Assembly (NCBI RefSeq): GCF_021538895.1
Contig: NZ_JADDRL010000002.1
Span: forward strand, 1 to 64,000
DNA from: Streptomyces olivochromogenes
Lineage (GTDB): Bacteria; Actinomycetota; Actinomycetes; Streptomycetales; Streptomycetaceae
Direction of reading: 5' to 3'
Length of the DNA stretch: 64,000 nt
Shown here: positions 28,246-36,812 of the stretch, one piece after another
How the letters are laid out: the number at the start of each line of letters is the position of its first letter
Numbering within the stretch: the stretch's first letter is position 1
Translations under genes and position numbers: made by a program
The notes under the pieces: generated by a model
What the model saw: the letters and a program-made list of their open reading frames with translations, nothing else
Database searches by the model: none
Told to the model about the DNA's origin: nothing

Positions 28246-28668
28246 TCAGGCGAGCGTCTCCACGGCGGCGAGAGCGAAGCCGTGGTCCTGCTCCGGAGCG
28301 CCGCCGCCGACCCCGATCGCGCCGATCAGCCGGCCGTCACGGTGGACCGGGATACCGCCCGCGATGAACAGCAGCGGCCGGTCGAGCGCGGTGGGCAGGG
28401 TGTGGAAGAGGCCGCCGGGCTGGACGGCGTCGACGAGGTCGGCGGTGGGGGCATTCAGCTGGAGTGCGGTGTAGGCCTTGCGGGTGCTGGTCTCCCCCGA
28501 GATCAGCACGGCCCGGTCGTCCCGCCGGAAGGCGAGCAGATGGCCGCCCGCGTCCAGGACGGTGACGCTGACGGTGACCCCGGCGGCCTCCGCCGCGCGG
28601 CGGGCCGCGGTGACGAGGATCTCGGCGTCCTGGGTGGTGAGCGGGGCGACAGCGGTGGTGGTGCTCAT
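28246..28668 (-). CDS. GlcG/HbpS-family protein
   Basis: A 140-residue protein with TVLDAGGHLLAFRRDD, the lysine/arginine-rich RKAYTALQL helix and GGIPVHRDGRLIGAIGVGGG, all typical of GlcG/HbpS. The Streptomyces relative HbpS is a secreted haem-binding sensor partner, but this protein has no signal peptide and no neighbouring two-component system, so a cytoplasmic GlcG-like role is more likely; its reaction is unknown. Start at ATG 28668 is taken from family alignment, since longer frames add Pro/Arg-rich sequence. It lies downstream of the MFS gene on the same strand (130 nt). Confidence 0.82.
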   Translation of the reverse strand: MSTTTAVAPLTTQDAEILVTAARRAAEAAGVTVSVTVLDAGGHLLAFRRDDRAVLISGETSTRKAYTALQLNAPTADLVDAVQPGGLFHTLPTALDRPLLFIAGGIPVHRDGRLIGAIGVGGGAPEQDHGFALAAVETLA

Positions 28669-28798
28669 GCGGGGCAGGTCTCCTTCTGTGCCGCCGGGCG
28701 GTCCGGCAGCGGGCGTGCTGGGTGAGGCGGGGGCGTAGTGGTCGGGGGGCGAGGCGGAGTGGTCGGGGCAGCCGCACAGCGGCCGGAGACGGCGTGAC

Positions 28799-30007
28799 TC
28801 AGCGGTGGACGGCCGTCCGCGGCTCGGTGGGCGCCCCGCCTGCCACCACGGCGCTGGGGAGGGTGGCGCGGCGCTCCAGGGCGGCCGAGAGGACGGCAAG
28901 GACGAGGGCGGCGGCGGCGAGGGCGGCGCCCACCCAGTTGGGGGCGGTGTAGCCGAGGCCCGCGGCGATCACGATGCCGCCGAGCCAGGCGGAGAGCGCG
29001 TTGCCCAGGTTGAAGGCGCCGATGTTCACGGCCGACGCCAGGGTGGGAGCGCCGTGCGCCTGATCGAGGACGCGCTTTTGCAGCGGCGGGACGGTCGCGA
29101 AGCCCAGGGCGCCGATCAGGGCGATGGTCACCGCTGCCGCGATCTTGTTGTGCGCGGTGAGCGTGAAGAGCGCGAGCACGACGGCGAGGGCGCCCAGGGA
29201 GACGTACAGCATGGGCATCAGGGCGCGGTCGGCGAACCGGCCGCCGACGAGGTTCCCGCCGACCATGCCGAGGCCGAAGAGGACCAGCAGCCAGGTGACG
29301 GAGCCGTCGGCGTAGCCGGCGACGTGGGTCATCATCGGCGCGATGTAGGTGATGGCCGCGAAGACGCCGCCGAAGCCGAGGACGGTCATCGCCATGGCGA
29401 GCAGGACCTGCGCGTTCTTGAAGGCGGCCAGCTCGTGGCGCAGGTGCACGCCCTCGGCCCGGGGCAGCTCGGGGACCAGCTTGGCGATGCCCGCGAGGCC
29501 GACCACGCCGAGGGCGGCGACGATGCCGAAGGTCACGCGCCAGCCGACGTGCTGCCCGACGAGCGTGCCCAGCGGGACACCGACGACGTTGGCGACGGTC
29601 AGGCCGGTGAACATCATCGCGATGGCTCCGGCCTTCTTGTCCGGGGCGACCAGTTCGGCGGCGACGACCGAGCCGATGCCGAAGAAGGCGCCGTGGGCGA
29701 GGGAGGCGATCACACGTCCGAGGAGCATGATCGCGAAGGCGGGGGCGACGGCGGAGAGCAGGTTTCCGGCGATGAACAGGCCCATCAGCAGCATCAGCAT
29801 CCGCTTGCGCGAGACCTTGGTGCCGAGCACGGTCATCAGCGGAGCGCCGATCACCACGCCGAGCGCGTAGCCGGTCACGAGCAGGCCCGCGGTCGGGATG
29901 GAGACGCCGAAGTCACCCGCGACCTCGGGCAGCAAACCCATGATCACGAATTCGGTCGTTCCGATGCCGAAGGCCCCGATCGCGAGGGCCAGGAGCGCGA
30001 GAGGCAT
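28799..30007 (-). CDS. MFS exporter, DHA1 family (AraJ/CmlR-like)
   Basis: The 402-residue protein has twelve hydrophobic segments. It opens with LALLALAIGAFGIGTTEFVI then MGLLPEVAGDFGVSI, the start common to sugar-efflux and chloramphenicol-exporter-like DHA1 proteins, and has GTKVSRKRML as the loop 2-3 basic motif. The substrate is not known. GAAGG upstream supports ATG 30007; the same frame stays open as far as 31009 only because it lies antisense to the MarR and acetyltransferase genes. It is divergent from a MarR gene with 141 bp between, so repression by that MarR protein is likely. Confidence 0.88.
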   Translation of the reverse strand: MPLALLALAIGAFGIGTTEFVIMGLLPEVAGDFGVSIPTAGLLVTGYALGVVIGAPLMTVLGTKVSRKRMLMLLMGLFIAGNLLSAVAPAFAIMLLGRVIASLAHGAFFGIGSVVAAELVAPDKKAGAIAMMFTGLTVANVVGVPLGTLVGQHVGWRVTFGIVAALGVVGLAGIAKLVPELPRAEGVHLRHELAAFKNAQVLLAMAMTVLGFGGVFAAITYIAPMMTHVAGYADGSVTWLLVLFGLGMVGGNLVGGRFADRALMPMLYVSLGALAVVLALFTLTAHNKIAAAVTIALIGALGFATVPPLQKRVLDQAHGAPTLASAVNIGAFNLGNALSAWLGGIVIAAGLGYTAPNWVGAALAAAALVLAVLSAALERRATLPSAVVAGGAPTEPRTAVHR

Positions 30008-30148
30008 GTGGGGTACACCTTCCCAGAAGATTGCACGAGCGCTTTGCCTCCGTCCACAATAATTGCAGACGCGGGCTATAGGCAAATGCGGGCTATTGCG
30101 GTGTTGCCCTATCCTGGTCACAGCCGCCCCGGGACGGAGGAAACGCCA
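30008..30148. promoter_or_regulatory. Divergent MFS/MarR intergenic region
   Basis: This AT-richer 141 bp holds CAAT-A-ATTG (30057-30065), a GCGGGCTAT direct repeat (about 30071 and 30088) and TAGGCAA facing TTGCCCTA. One of these is probably the MarR operator, but I cannot choose. Confidence 0.45.
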
Positions 30149-30607
30149 ATGACAGCGACGGACCCCGCGCTCACCGCCCTCGCCCAGGGCTGGTGCGCCC
30201 TCTCCCTGCTGCACGGGAGGATCGAGGCCCACATCGAGCGGGCCCTGCAGACGAAGCACGACCTGAGCGTGCGCGAGTACTCCCTGCTGGACGTGCTCAG
30301 CCGGCAGCACGACGGCGAGGGCGGCCATCTGCAGATGAAGCAGGTCGCCGACGCGGTCGTCCTCAGCCAGAGCGCCACCACCCGACTGGTGACCCGCCTT
30401 GAGGACCGCGGCCTCCTGGAGCGCTACCTGTGCCCCACCGACCGCCGCGGCATCTACACGAACGTCACCGAGGCGGGCCTCCAACTGCTCGGCGAGGCGC
30501 GTCCCACCAATGACGCCGCCCTGCGCGAGGCCCTCGACGAGGCGGCCAAGAACCCCGAACTCGCCCCACTGGTCCGGGTCGTGGAGTCGCTCCACGTCCC
30601 CGCCTAG
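30149..30607 (+). CDS. MarR-family transcriptional regulator
   Basis: The 152-residue protein has the MarR winged helix: LSVREYSLLDVLSRQ, QMKQVADAVVLSQSATTRLV, RLEDRGLLER and the wing PTDRRGIYTNVTEAG. GGAGG lies 8 nt before ATG 30149. Divergent pairing with the MFS exporter is the classic arrangement for a drug-sensing repressor of efflux. The next gene starts 9 nt downstream and may be co-transcribed. Confidence 0.9.
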   Translation: MTATDPALTALAQGWCALSLLHGRIEAHIERALQTKHDLSVREYSLLDVLSRQHDGEGGHLQMKQVADAVVLSQSATTRLVTRLEDRGLLERYLCPTDRRGIYTNVTEAGLQLLGEARPTNDAALREALDEAAKNPELAPLVRVVESLHVPA

Positions 30608-30616
30608 AGTGCGGGC

Positions 30617-31069
30617 ATGGGAGACCTCGACATACGCCCCGCCGTCGCCGACGACATCCCCGCTGTCGTCGGCATGCTCGCCGACGACCCCCTGGGCGCA
30701 CAGCGCGAGTCGCCGGACGACCTGACTCCGTACCTGACCGCCCTGGAACGGCTCAGCGCCGATCCGAACCAGCATCTGGTCGTCGCCGTCCGCGAGGGCC
30801 GCGTCGCCGGCACGCTCCAGCTCACGGTCATTCCCGGGCTGTCGCGGCGCGGCGCCACCCGGTCGATCATCGAGGGTGTCCGCATCCACGCGGACGAGCG
30901 CGGCAGCGGCCTGGGCACCCAGCTCATCGAGTGGGCGATCCAGGAATCCCGGCGCCAGGGCTGCCAGTTGGTCCAGCTGACCTCCGACAACACGCGCACC
31001 GACGCCCACCGCTTCTATGAGCGGCTCGGCTTCACCGCCTCACACGCGGGCTTCAAGCTCCAGCTCTGA
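30617..31069 (+). CDS. GNAT acetyltransferase
   Basis: A 150-residue single-domain GNAT. HADERGSGLGTQLIEWAI is the acetyl-CoA loop and helix, and TSDNTRTDAHRFYERLGFTASHAGFKLQL the C-terminal half with the conserved Tyr. Nine nt after the MarR gene, so probably in its operon. The acceptor (small molecule, peptide or antibiotic) is unknown; MarR-MFS-GNAT neighbourhoods suggest a detoxification role, which is inference. Confidence 0.88.
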   Translation: MGDLDIRPAVADDIPAVVGMLADDPLGAQRESPDDLTPYLTALERLSADPNQHLVVAVREGRVAGTLQLTVIPGLSRRGATRSIIEGVRIHADERGSGLGTQLIEWAIQESRRQGCQLVQLTSDNTRTDAHRFYERLGFTASHAGFKLQL

Positions 31070-31088
31070 CAACAGAGAGGAGCGGCGT

Positions 31089-31102
31089 GTTTCACGTGAA
31101 AC
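31089..31102. other. Perfect parS inside a near-perfect 34-bp palindrome
   Basis: GTTTCACGTGAAAC is the centre of a 34-bp inverted repeat (31079-31112, one G-T mismatch) with GAGCGGC-like outer arms. It lies between the stops of the acetyltransferase and the serine hydrolase and probably doubles as their terminator. Confidence 0.93.
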
Positions 31103-31126
31103 ATGCCGCTCCCTGATGCGGATCCG

Positions 31127-32512
31127 CTAGCCGATCCCGCGCCACCCCTGCGGGTCCACGCCGCCCGGCACCGGGGCGCCCTCCTCGTACGGCTGACGCG
31201 TGAACACGAACGACCCGAGGTCGAGGTGGCTCACGGTCCCGTCCGGCCGCCGTACGGCCCGCAGGAGCTCTCCGGCGTAGTAGCCCTCCAGCCCCGTCCA
31301 GGTGCCGTCACCGTTGGCCCGGAAACGCGAGCTGCGCCCGTTGCCGGACAGCGGCCCCAGGGAGATGAGCCCGTCTGCCGTCACCCGCAGCCCGAAGGCG
31401 TACGTCCCCCAGTACCACTGCCCCGCCAACTCCACTACGGACGGATCGGCATCGGACAGTGGCCGCCACGGCTCCGGAATCCGCGGCTCGGCCTCGGCGA
31501 CGATGCGGACGAGATCCGCGCCGACGACGGACAGCGGCGGCCCCGAGGTGCAGTTGGCCAGGACCACGGCCGCGACGTCGTCCGCCACACTGATGGTGAG
31601 ATTCGCCAGGAAGCCCGGCAGCGACCCCGAATGCCCCACGAGCAGCCGCCCGTTCCGGTGCTGGATCTGCATACCGAGCCCGTACGAGACACCGTCCACC
31701 ACATCCGCGGCCTCGGCCGGAGCGGCGGGCGTCCGCATCTCCCGCACGGACTCGGCGCTCAGCACGCGGTCGTCACCCTTGGCCAGGAAGACGGCGAACC
31801 GCGCCAAGTCCCCCGTGGTGGACCAGAGCTGACCGGCGGGGGCCATCCTCCCCAGATCCTCGGCGGGCTCGGGCTGCATGACATCGGCCCACGGATGCAC
31901 GGCCCAGCCGCCCGCATGCGGAGCACGGGGCTGCGCGCTCGTACGGCTCAGGCCCAGCGGTTCGAGCACCTCGCGCTGCAGGACCTCCTCCCAGGGCGCG
32001 CCCCTGAGCTCCTCGACCAGCGCACCCAGCAACGTGAACCCGGGGTTCGAATAGTGGTGGCGCCGGCCGACGGGGTGCAGGAAGGGCTTCTCACCGAGGA
32101 CGTCGGAGAGCTCAGGACGCAGCGACCCCGGAGTGCGCTCCCACCACGGCCCGGGCGACTCCGCCGCCAGCCCGCTCGTGTGCGCCAGCAGCTCGGCGAC
32201 GGTGGCCTCCCCCGCACCGGTGCCCGGCAGATGCTTCTCCAAGGGGTCGGCGAGGTCGAGCACTCCCTCGTCGCGCAGCCGCAGCACGAGGACGGCGGTG
32301 AAGGTCTTGGTGATCGACCCGATCCTGTACTGCACGTTCTCGTCCGGGCCGTGCCCCTCCACCGAGGTCCGCGCCCCGTGCCACACGGCCCGCCCGTCCC
32401 GCACGACGGCCGCGACCAGCGACGGCGCCCGCCCCTCGGCCTGCGCCACGGCGATGCGATGCAACAGGGCCCGCCGCGTGGCGGGGAGCAGCTCTTCTTG
32501 CGATGTCGTCAT
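31127..32512 (-). CDS. Serine hydrolase (class C beta-lactamase/DD-peptidase fold)
   Basis: The 461-residue protein has the three active-site elements: SITK (Ser66, Lys69), YSN in HHYSNPGF, and HSGSLPG as the third motif. The first 330 residues form the hydrolase domain and the remaining 130 a beta-rich C-terminal extension. There is no signal peptide, so a cytoplasmic esterase or peptidase role is more likely than antibiotic resistance. It stands alone between parS and dnaB. Confidence 0.85.
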   Translation of the reverse strand: MTTSQEELLPATRRALLHRIAVAQAEGRAPSLVAAVVRDGRAVWHGARTSVEGHGPDENVQYRIGSITKTFTAVLVLRLRDEGVLDLADPLEKHLPGTGAGEATVAELLAHTSGLAAESPGPWWERTPGSLRPELSDVLGEKPFLHPVGRRHHYSNPGFTLLGALVEELRGAPWEEVLQREVLEPLGLSRTSAQPRAPHAGGWAVHPWADVMQPEPAEDLGRMAPAGQLWSTTGDLARFAVFLAKGDDRVLSAESVREMRTPAAPAEAADVVDGVSYGLGMQIQHRNGRLLVGHSGSLPGFLANLTISVADDVAAVVLANCTSGPPLSVVGADLVRIVAEAEPRIPEPWRPLSDADPSVVELAGQWYWGTYAFGLRVTADGLISLGPLSGNGRSSRFRANGDGTWTGLEGYYAGELLRAVRRPDGTVSHLDLGSFVFTRQPYEEGAPVPGGVDPQGWRGIG

Positions 32513-32619
32513 GGCCCCAGTCCACCGGGTGGGACGGCATGCGTCGAGCTCATTTCCCCCGGGGCGGGACTTTCCTGCGGGGGCCCGACTTTCCCCGGGA
32601 CGGGACCGGGGCGCGCGGA

Positions 32620-34095
32620 TCAGGTCTGCGCCATGTCCACGAAGCGTGAGTAGTGGCCCTGGAAGGCCACCGTGATCGTCGCGGTCGGGCCGTTACGGTG
32701 CTTGGCGACGATCAGGTCGGCCTCGCCCGCGCGCGGGGACTCCTTCTCGTACGCGTCCTCGCGGTGCAGCAGGATGACCATGTCGGCGTCCTGCTCGATG
32801 GAGCCGGACTCACGCAGGTCGGAGACCATCGGCTTCTTGTCGGTGCGCTGTTCGGGGCCACGGTTCAGCTGCGAGAGCGCGATGACCGGGACCTCCAGCT
32901 CCTTGGCGAGCAGCTTCAGGTTACGGGACATGTCCGAGACCTCCTGCTGACGGCTCTCGGCGCGCTTGGAACCGCCGCTCTGCATCAGCTGGAGGTAGTC
33001 GATCACGACGAGCTTGAGGTCGTTGCGCTGCTTGAGGCGGCGGCACTTGGCGCGGATCTCCATCATCGACAGGTTCGGGGAGTCGTCGATGTAGAGCGGG
33101 GCGGCCGAGACGTCGGGCATCCGGCGGGCGAGCCGGGTCCAGTCCTCGTCGGTCATCGTGCCGGAGCGCATGTGGTGCAGGGCGACGCGGGCCTCGGCGG
33201 ACAGCAGACGCATCGCAATCTCGTTGCGGCCCATTTCGAGCGAGAAGATGACACTCGGCAGGTTGTTCTTGATGGAGGCCGCCCGCGCGAAGTCCAGCGC
33301 CAGCGTGGACTTACCCATGGCGGGACGCGCCGCGATGACGATCATCTGGCCCGGGTGCAGGCCGTTGGTGAGGGAGTCGAAGTCGGTGAAGCCCGTGGGC
33401 ACACCCGTCATCTCCCCGCTGCGCGAGCCGATCGCCTCGATCTCGTCGAGGGCGCCCTCCATGATGTCGCCGAGCGGCAGGTAGTCCTCGCTGGTGCGCT
33501 GCTCGGTGACGGCGTAGATCTCGGCCTGGGCACTGTTGACGATCTCGTCGACATCGCCGTCGGCCGCGTATCCCATCTGGGTGATGCGGGTGCCGGCTTC
33601 CACCAGGCGGCGCAGGACGGCCCGTTCGTGGACGATCTCCGCGTAGTACTCGGCGTTCGCCGCCGTCGGCACGGTCTGGACGAGCGTGTGCAGATACGAG
33701 GCTCCGCCGACCTTGTTGATCTCGCCGCGCTTGGTGAGCTCGGCGGCGATCGTGATGGGGTCGGCCGGCTCGCCCTTGGCGTAGACGTCGAGGATCGCCT
33801 GGTAGATCGTCTCGTGGGCGGGCTTGTAGAAGTCGTGCCCCTTGAGGACCTCGACGACGTCGGCGATCGCGTCCTTGGAGAGCAGCATGCCGCCGAGCAC
33901 GGACTGCTCGGCGTCCAGGTCCTGTGGGGGAACCCGCTCGAAGGACGAACCTCCGCCGTCCCAGTCCCCGTTCTCCCGGCCCCGGTCGTGCTGTTCGCCA
34001 CGGCGTCCGAAGTCCCCGCCCCGGCGGGAGGACGGCAGACGATCACTGGGTCCGTTGTCGGCCCACGGGTCGTCCAAGGGCTCGGAAATGCTCAC
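32620..34095 (-). CDS. dnaB: Replicative DNA helicase DnaB
   Basis: DnaB (491 residues) is the hexameric helicase at the replication fork. The N-terminal domain (PPQDLDAEQSVLGGMLLS) and linker are followed by a RecA-like ATPase with Walker A AARPAMGKSTLALD, Walker B LKLVVIDYLQLM and the DnaB motif DLRESGSIEQDADMV. I chose GTG 34095, 7-8 nt after GGAGGGGG; this adds an Asp/Arg/Gly-rich, probably disordered 50-residue head, typical of streptomycetes. No intein is present in the ATPase core. The spacer above it carries many DnaA boxes. Confidence 0.96.
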   Translation of the reverse strand: MSISEPLDDPWADNGPSDRLPSSRRGGDFGRRGEQHDRGRENGDWDGGGSSFERVPPQDLDAEQSVLGGMLLSKDAIADVVEVLKGHDFYKPAHETIYQAILDVYAKGEPADPITIAAELTKRGEINKVGGASYLHTLVQTVPTAANAEYYAEIVHERAVLRRLVEAGTRITQMGYAADGDVDEIVNSAQAEIYAVTEQRTSEDYLPLGDIMEGALDEIEAIGSRSGEMTGVPTGFTDFDSLTNGLHPGQMIVIAARPAMGKSTLALDFARAASIKNNLPSVIFSLEMGRNEIAMRLLSAEARVALHHMRSGTMTDEDWTRLARRMPDVSAAPLYIDDSPNLSMMEIRAKCRRLKQRNDLKLVVIDYLQLMQSGGSKRAESRQQEVSDMSRNLKLLAKELEVPVIALSQLNRGPEQRTDKKPMVSDLRESGSIEQDADMVILLHREDAYEKESPRAGEADLIVAKHRNGPTATITVAFQGHYSRFVDMAQT

Positions 34096-34278
34096 CGAGC
34101 AACCCCCTCCCGTCCGCCGAGCGGACCTCGCCGTGCCCCTCTTTTCTACGGCACGGCACTGACAAATTGAGAGGCCCAACTCCGGTTCTTGCACGTCAGT
34201 TGTGTGACGTTTCCGAGGCCGACACAAGGAGCGGGCGCCGGACCACGGTAGGCCCCTCGGAGGCGTCAGCCAATCTGG

Positions 34279-34367
34279 TTATCCACAGGCCATGTGGACG
34301 ACGGCCCGGATGCTGTGGAGAACCTGGCAAAACCTGTGCACGACCCGGTGGACAGCCCTGTGAACAA
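34279..34367. promoter_or_regulatory. DnaA-box cluster in the spacer above dnaB
   Basis: TTATCCACA (34279-34287) is a perfect DnaA box. Near matches follow in the same reading sense: TGTGGACGA (34293), TGTGGAGAA (34314), TGTGCACGA (34335), GGTGGACAG (34347) and TGTGAACAA (34359), one about every 20 bp. Another TGTGGACGA (34533) lies in the MATE promoter. The rest of the 460-nt spacer (34096-34555) shows no gene. Confidence 0.6.
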
Positions 34368-34518
34368 GCCCTCGACACTCGCCTTCGGATCGCTCTGACC
34401 TGGGCTTTCATCGTCCACCGGCTGTGCAGAAGAAAAACTTCCCCAGTCGGACCAAGATCACGTCGAACGGCGCGCGAGCCCGCGCGGCAGACGACCGAGA
34501 GTAAGGAGCAGAGGCGGT

Positions 34519-34548
34519 TTGCACCTCTTACCTGTGGACGATTAGATT
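34519..34548 (+). promoter_or_regulatory. Possible promoter for a leaderless MATE transcript
   Basis: TTGCAC (34519-34524), an 18-bp spacer and TAGATT (34543-34548) lie just ahead of the MATE ATG at 34556. Transcription would begin at or next to the start codon, giving a leaderless mRNA. A DnaA-box-like TGTGGACGA lies between the two elements. Confidence 0.45.
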
Positions 34549-34555
34549 AGTGCTC

Positions 34556-35893
34556 ATGCCACAGGCTCCCGTGATCCCCAAGGCCACCCCCAGACAGCAC
34601 GACCGCGAGATCGTCGCACTGGCCGTCCCGGCCTTCGGCGCACTCGTCGCCGAGCCCCTGTTCGTCATGGCCGACAGTGCGATCGTCGGCCATCTCGGCA
34701 CGGCCCAGCTCGCCGGCCTAGGTGTGGCCTCGGCCCTCCTGACGACCGCGGTGAGCGTCTTCGTCTTCCTCGCCTACGCCACGACGGCCGCCGTGGCCCG
34801 GCGCGTAGGCGCCGGTGACCTCCCAGCAGCCATCCGCCAGGGCATGGACGGCATCTGGCTGGCGCTGCTACTCGGCGCCGCCGTCATCGTTGACGTCCTG
34901 CCCCTGGCGCCACACCTCGTCGCTCTCTTCGGCGCCTCGCACACCGCGGCCCCGTACGCCACGACCTATCTGCGCATCTCGTCCCTGGGCATCCCGGCGA
35001 TGCTGGTCGTGCTCGCCGCGACCGGTGTACTGCGCGGGCTCCAGAACACCAGGACTCCGCTGTATGTCGCCGTGGCCGGCTTCGTCGCCAACGCCGTCCT
35101 CAACGTGGGGCTCGTCTACGGTGCCGGTCTCGGCATCGCCGGCTCCGCCTGGGGCACGGTCATCGCCCAGTGCGGCATGGCGGCGGTCTATCTCGCCGTG
35201 GTGGTCCGGGGAGCCCGGGAACACGGGGCCTCGCTGCGTCCCGATGCCGCCGGGATACGGTCCTCCGCACAAGCCGGCGTCCCGCTGCTGGTACGCACGC
35301 TCTCGCTGCGGGCGATCCTCATGATCGCCACGGGCGTCGCGGCGCGCCTCGGAGACGCCGACATCGCCGCCCACCAGATCATCCTGTCCCTGTGGAGCCT
35401 GCTGGCCTTCGCCCTCGACGCCATCGCCATCGCCGGCCAGGCCATCATCGGGCGCTACCTCGGCGCGGACGATGCCCAGGGCGCCCGCGACGCCTGCCGG
35501 CGCATGGTCCAGTGGGGCATGGCCGTGGGCGTGCTCCTCGGGCTGCTGGTGATCGCCTCCCGCCCGGTCTTTCTGCCTCTGTTCACCAGTGACTCCGTGG
35601 TGAAGGGCGCCGCGGTGCCCGCGCTGCTCATGGTGGCGCTCTCCCAGCCGATCTGCGGTGTGGTCTTCGTCCTCGACGGCGTCCTCATGGGCGCGGGAGA
35701 CGGGCCGTATCTCGCGGGGGCCATGCTGGTGACGCTCGCGGTCTTCGCTCCGGTGGCGCTCCTCGTCCCCGCCCTCGGCGGTGGACTCACCGCTCTCTGG
35801 GCCGCCATGACGCTGATGATGACCGTGCGGATGCTCACGCTCTGGCTGCGCGCACGCTCAGGCCGCTGGATCGTGACCGGCGCGACCCGCTGA
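34556..35893 (+). CDS. MATE-family multidrug exporter
   Basis: The 445-residue protein has twelve predicted helices in two repeats. PAFGALVAEPLFVMADSAIVGHLG at the N-terminus and NAVLNVGLVYGAGLGIAGSAWGTV in the middle match the DinF subgroup of MATE exporters, which expel cationic or other drugs using ions. ATG 34556 is preferred over GTG 34550. No ribosome-binding site is visible, in line with the leaderless promoter proposed upstream. Substrate unknown. Two parS sites follow the stop. Confidence 0.9.
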   Translation: MPQAPVIPKATPRQHDREIVALAVPAFGALVAEPLFVMADSAIVGHLGTAQLAGLGVASALLTTAVSVFVFLAYATTAAVARRVGAGDLPAAIRQGMDGIWLALLLGAAVIVDVLPLAPHLVALFGASHTAAPYATTYLRISSLGIPAMLVVLAATGVLRGLQNTRTPLYVAVAGFVANAVLNVGLVYGAGLGIAGSAWGTVIAQCGMAAVYLAVVVRGAREHGASLRPDAAGIRSSAQAGVPLLVRTLSLRAILMIATGVAARLGDADIAAHQIILSLWSLLAFALDAIAIAGQAIIGRYLGADDAQGARDACRRMVQWGMAVGVLLGLLVIASRPVFLPLFTSDSVVKGAAVPALLMVALSQPICGVVFVLDGVLMGAGDGPYLAGAMLVTLAVFAPVALLVPALGGGLTALWAAMTLMMTVRMLTLWLRARSGRWIVTGATR

Positions 35894-35895
35894 TC

Positions 35896-35938
35896 GTTTC
35901 ACGTGAAACACCGCCGGCCGTCCCGTTTCACGTGAAAC
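35896..35938. other. Pair of perfect parS
   Basis: GTTTCACGTGAAAC at 35896-35909 and 35925-35938, 29 bp start to start, begins only 2 bp after the MATE stop codon. The sites are not extended palindromes but lie before a strong hairpin. Confidence 0.95.
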
Positions 35939-35992
35939 AGGCTCGCTGCACAGCCGCCAGCCACGCACTCCGCAACCGTCTGCAGTCATGCG

Positions 35993-36027
35993 AAGGGGGC
36001 CGCACCCGGGAAGGGTGCGGCCCCCTT
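35993..36027. terminator. Strong bidirectional terminator
   Basis: AAGGGGGCCGCACCC pairs perfectly with GGGTGCGGCCCCCTT over a 5-nt loop. It lies 27 nt after the rplI stop on the minus strand and after the MATE gene on the plus strand. The terminal A/T pairs give a short T run on both sides. Confidence 0.85.
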
Positions 36028-36053
36028 GCAACTGCTCAAGCAGAGCGCAGCGA

Positions 36054-36500
36054 TCAGGCCGCGACGACCTCGATGCTGACCTTGGCGGCAACCTCGGGGT
36101 GCAGACGCACGGACGTCTCGTGGGCGCCCAGGGTCTTGATCGGCGAGCCGAGCTCGATGCGGCGCTTGTCGACCTCGGGGCCACCGGAAGCCTTGATCGC
36201 GGAGGCGACGTCGGCCGGGGTGACGGAACCGAAGAGACGGCCGGAGTCGCCCGAGCGGACGGCCAGGCGGACCTTCACACCTTCGAGCTGGGCCTTCACA
36301 ACGTTGGCCTGCTCGATGGTCTGAATCTCGTGGATCTTGCGAGCACGACGGATCTGCTCGACGTCCTTCTCGCCACCCTTGGTCCAGCGGATAGCGAACT
36401 TCCGCGGGATCAGGTAGTTGCGAGCGTAACCGTCCTTGACGTCAACGACGTCGCCAGCGGCACCGAGGCCAGAGACCTCGTGGGTGAGGATGATCTTCAT
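36054..36500 (-). CDS. rplI: 50S ribosomal protein L9
   Basis: L9 (148 residues) binds 23S rRNA at the base of the L1 stalk. It begins [33 protein letters not shown], shown here as [18 protein letters not shown], with the invariant N-terminal fold and a long central helix. Last gene of rpsF-ssb-rpsR-rplI and followed by a terminator. Length is standard. Confidence 0.98.
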   Translation of the reverse strand: MKIILTHEVSGLGAAGDVVDVKDGYARNYLIPRKFAIRWTKGGEKDVEQIRRARKIHEIQTIEQANVVKAQLEGVKVRLAVRSGDSGRLFGSVTPADVASAIKASGGPEVDKRRIELGSPIKTLGAHETSVRLHPEVAAKVSIEVVAA

Positions 36501-36518
36501 GTGTCGGTCACCCTTCCC

Positions 36519-36755
36519 TTATCGCGCGGTGGACGTGTAGGGCAGCAGCGCCATCTCACGGCTGTTCTTGACGGCCGTGGCGACGTCACGCTGGTGCTGC
36601 GTGCAGTTGCCGGTCACGCGGCGGGCACGGATCTTGCCGCGGTCGGAAATGAACTTCCGCAGCATGTTCGTGTCCTTGTAGTCCACGTACGTGACCTTGT
36701 CCTTGCAGAAAGCGCAGACCTTCTTCTTCGGCTTGCGCACAGGCGGCTTCGCCAT
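36519..36755 (-). CDS. rpsR: 30S ribosomal protein S18
   Basis: S18 (78 residues) pairs with S6 on the small-subunit platform. [20 protein letters not shown] has the CXXC pair that marks the zinc-binding form of S18; paralogues induced under zinc starvation lack it. Then [19 protein letters not shown], the usual core. It lies between ssb and rplI. Confidence 0.97.
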   Translation of the reverse strand: MAKPPVRKPKKKVCAFCKDKVTYVDYKDTNMLRKFISDRGKIRARRVTGNCTQHQRDVATAVKNSREMALLPYTSTAR

Positions 36756-36812
36756 GGTGTTTCTCCTGTGTGATCAAGAAGTTTGGGTATGCCCCGCCCC
36801 CGGTCCGAAGAC

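Noticed and set aside
30008..31009. Minus-strand frame extending the MFS gene by 334 codons
   Set aside because: It is antisense to the MarR and acetyltransferase genes; the MFS signature starts at 30007.
31127..32512. Serine hydrolase as a beta-lactamase resistance gene
   Set aside because: It lacks a signal peptide, and its motifs fit the broad esterase/DD-peptidase class as well.
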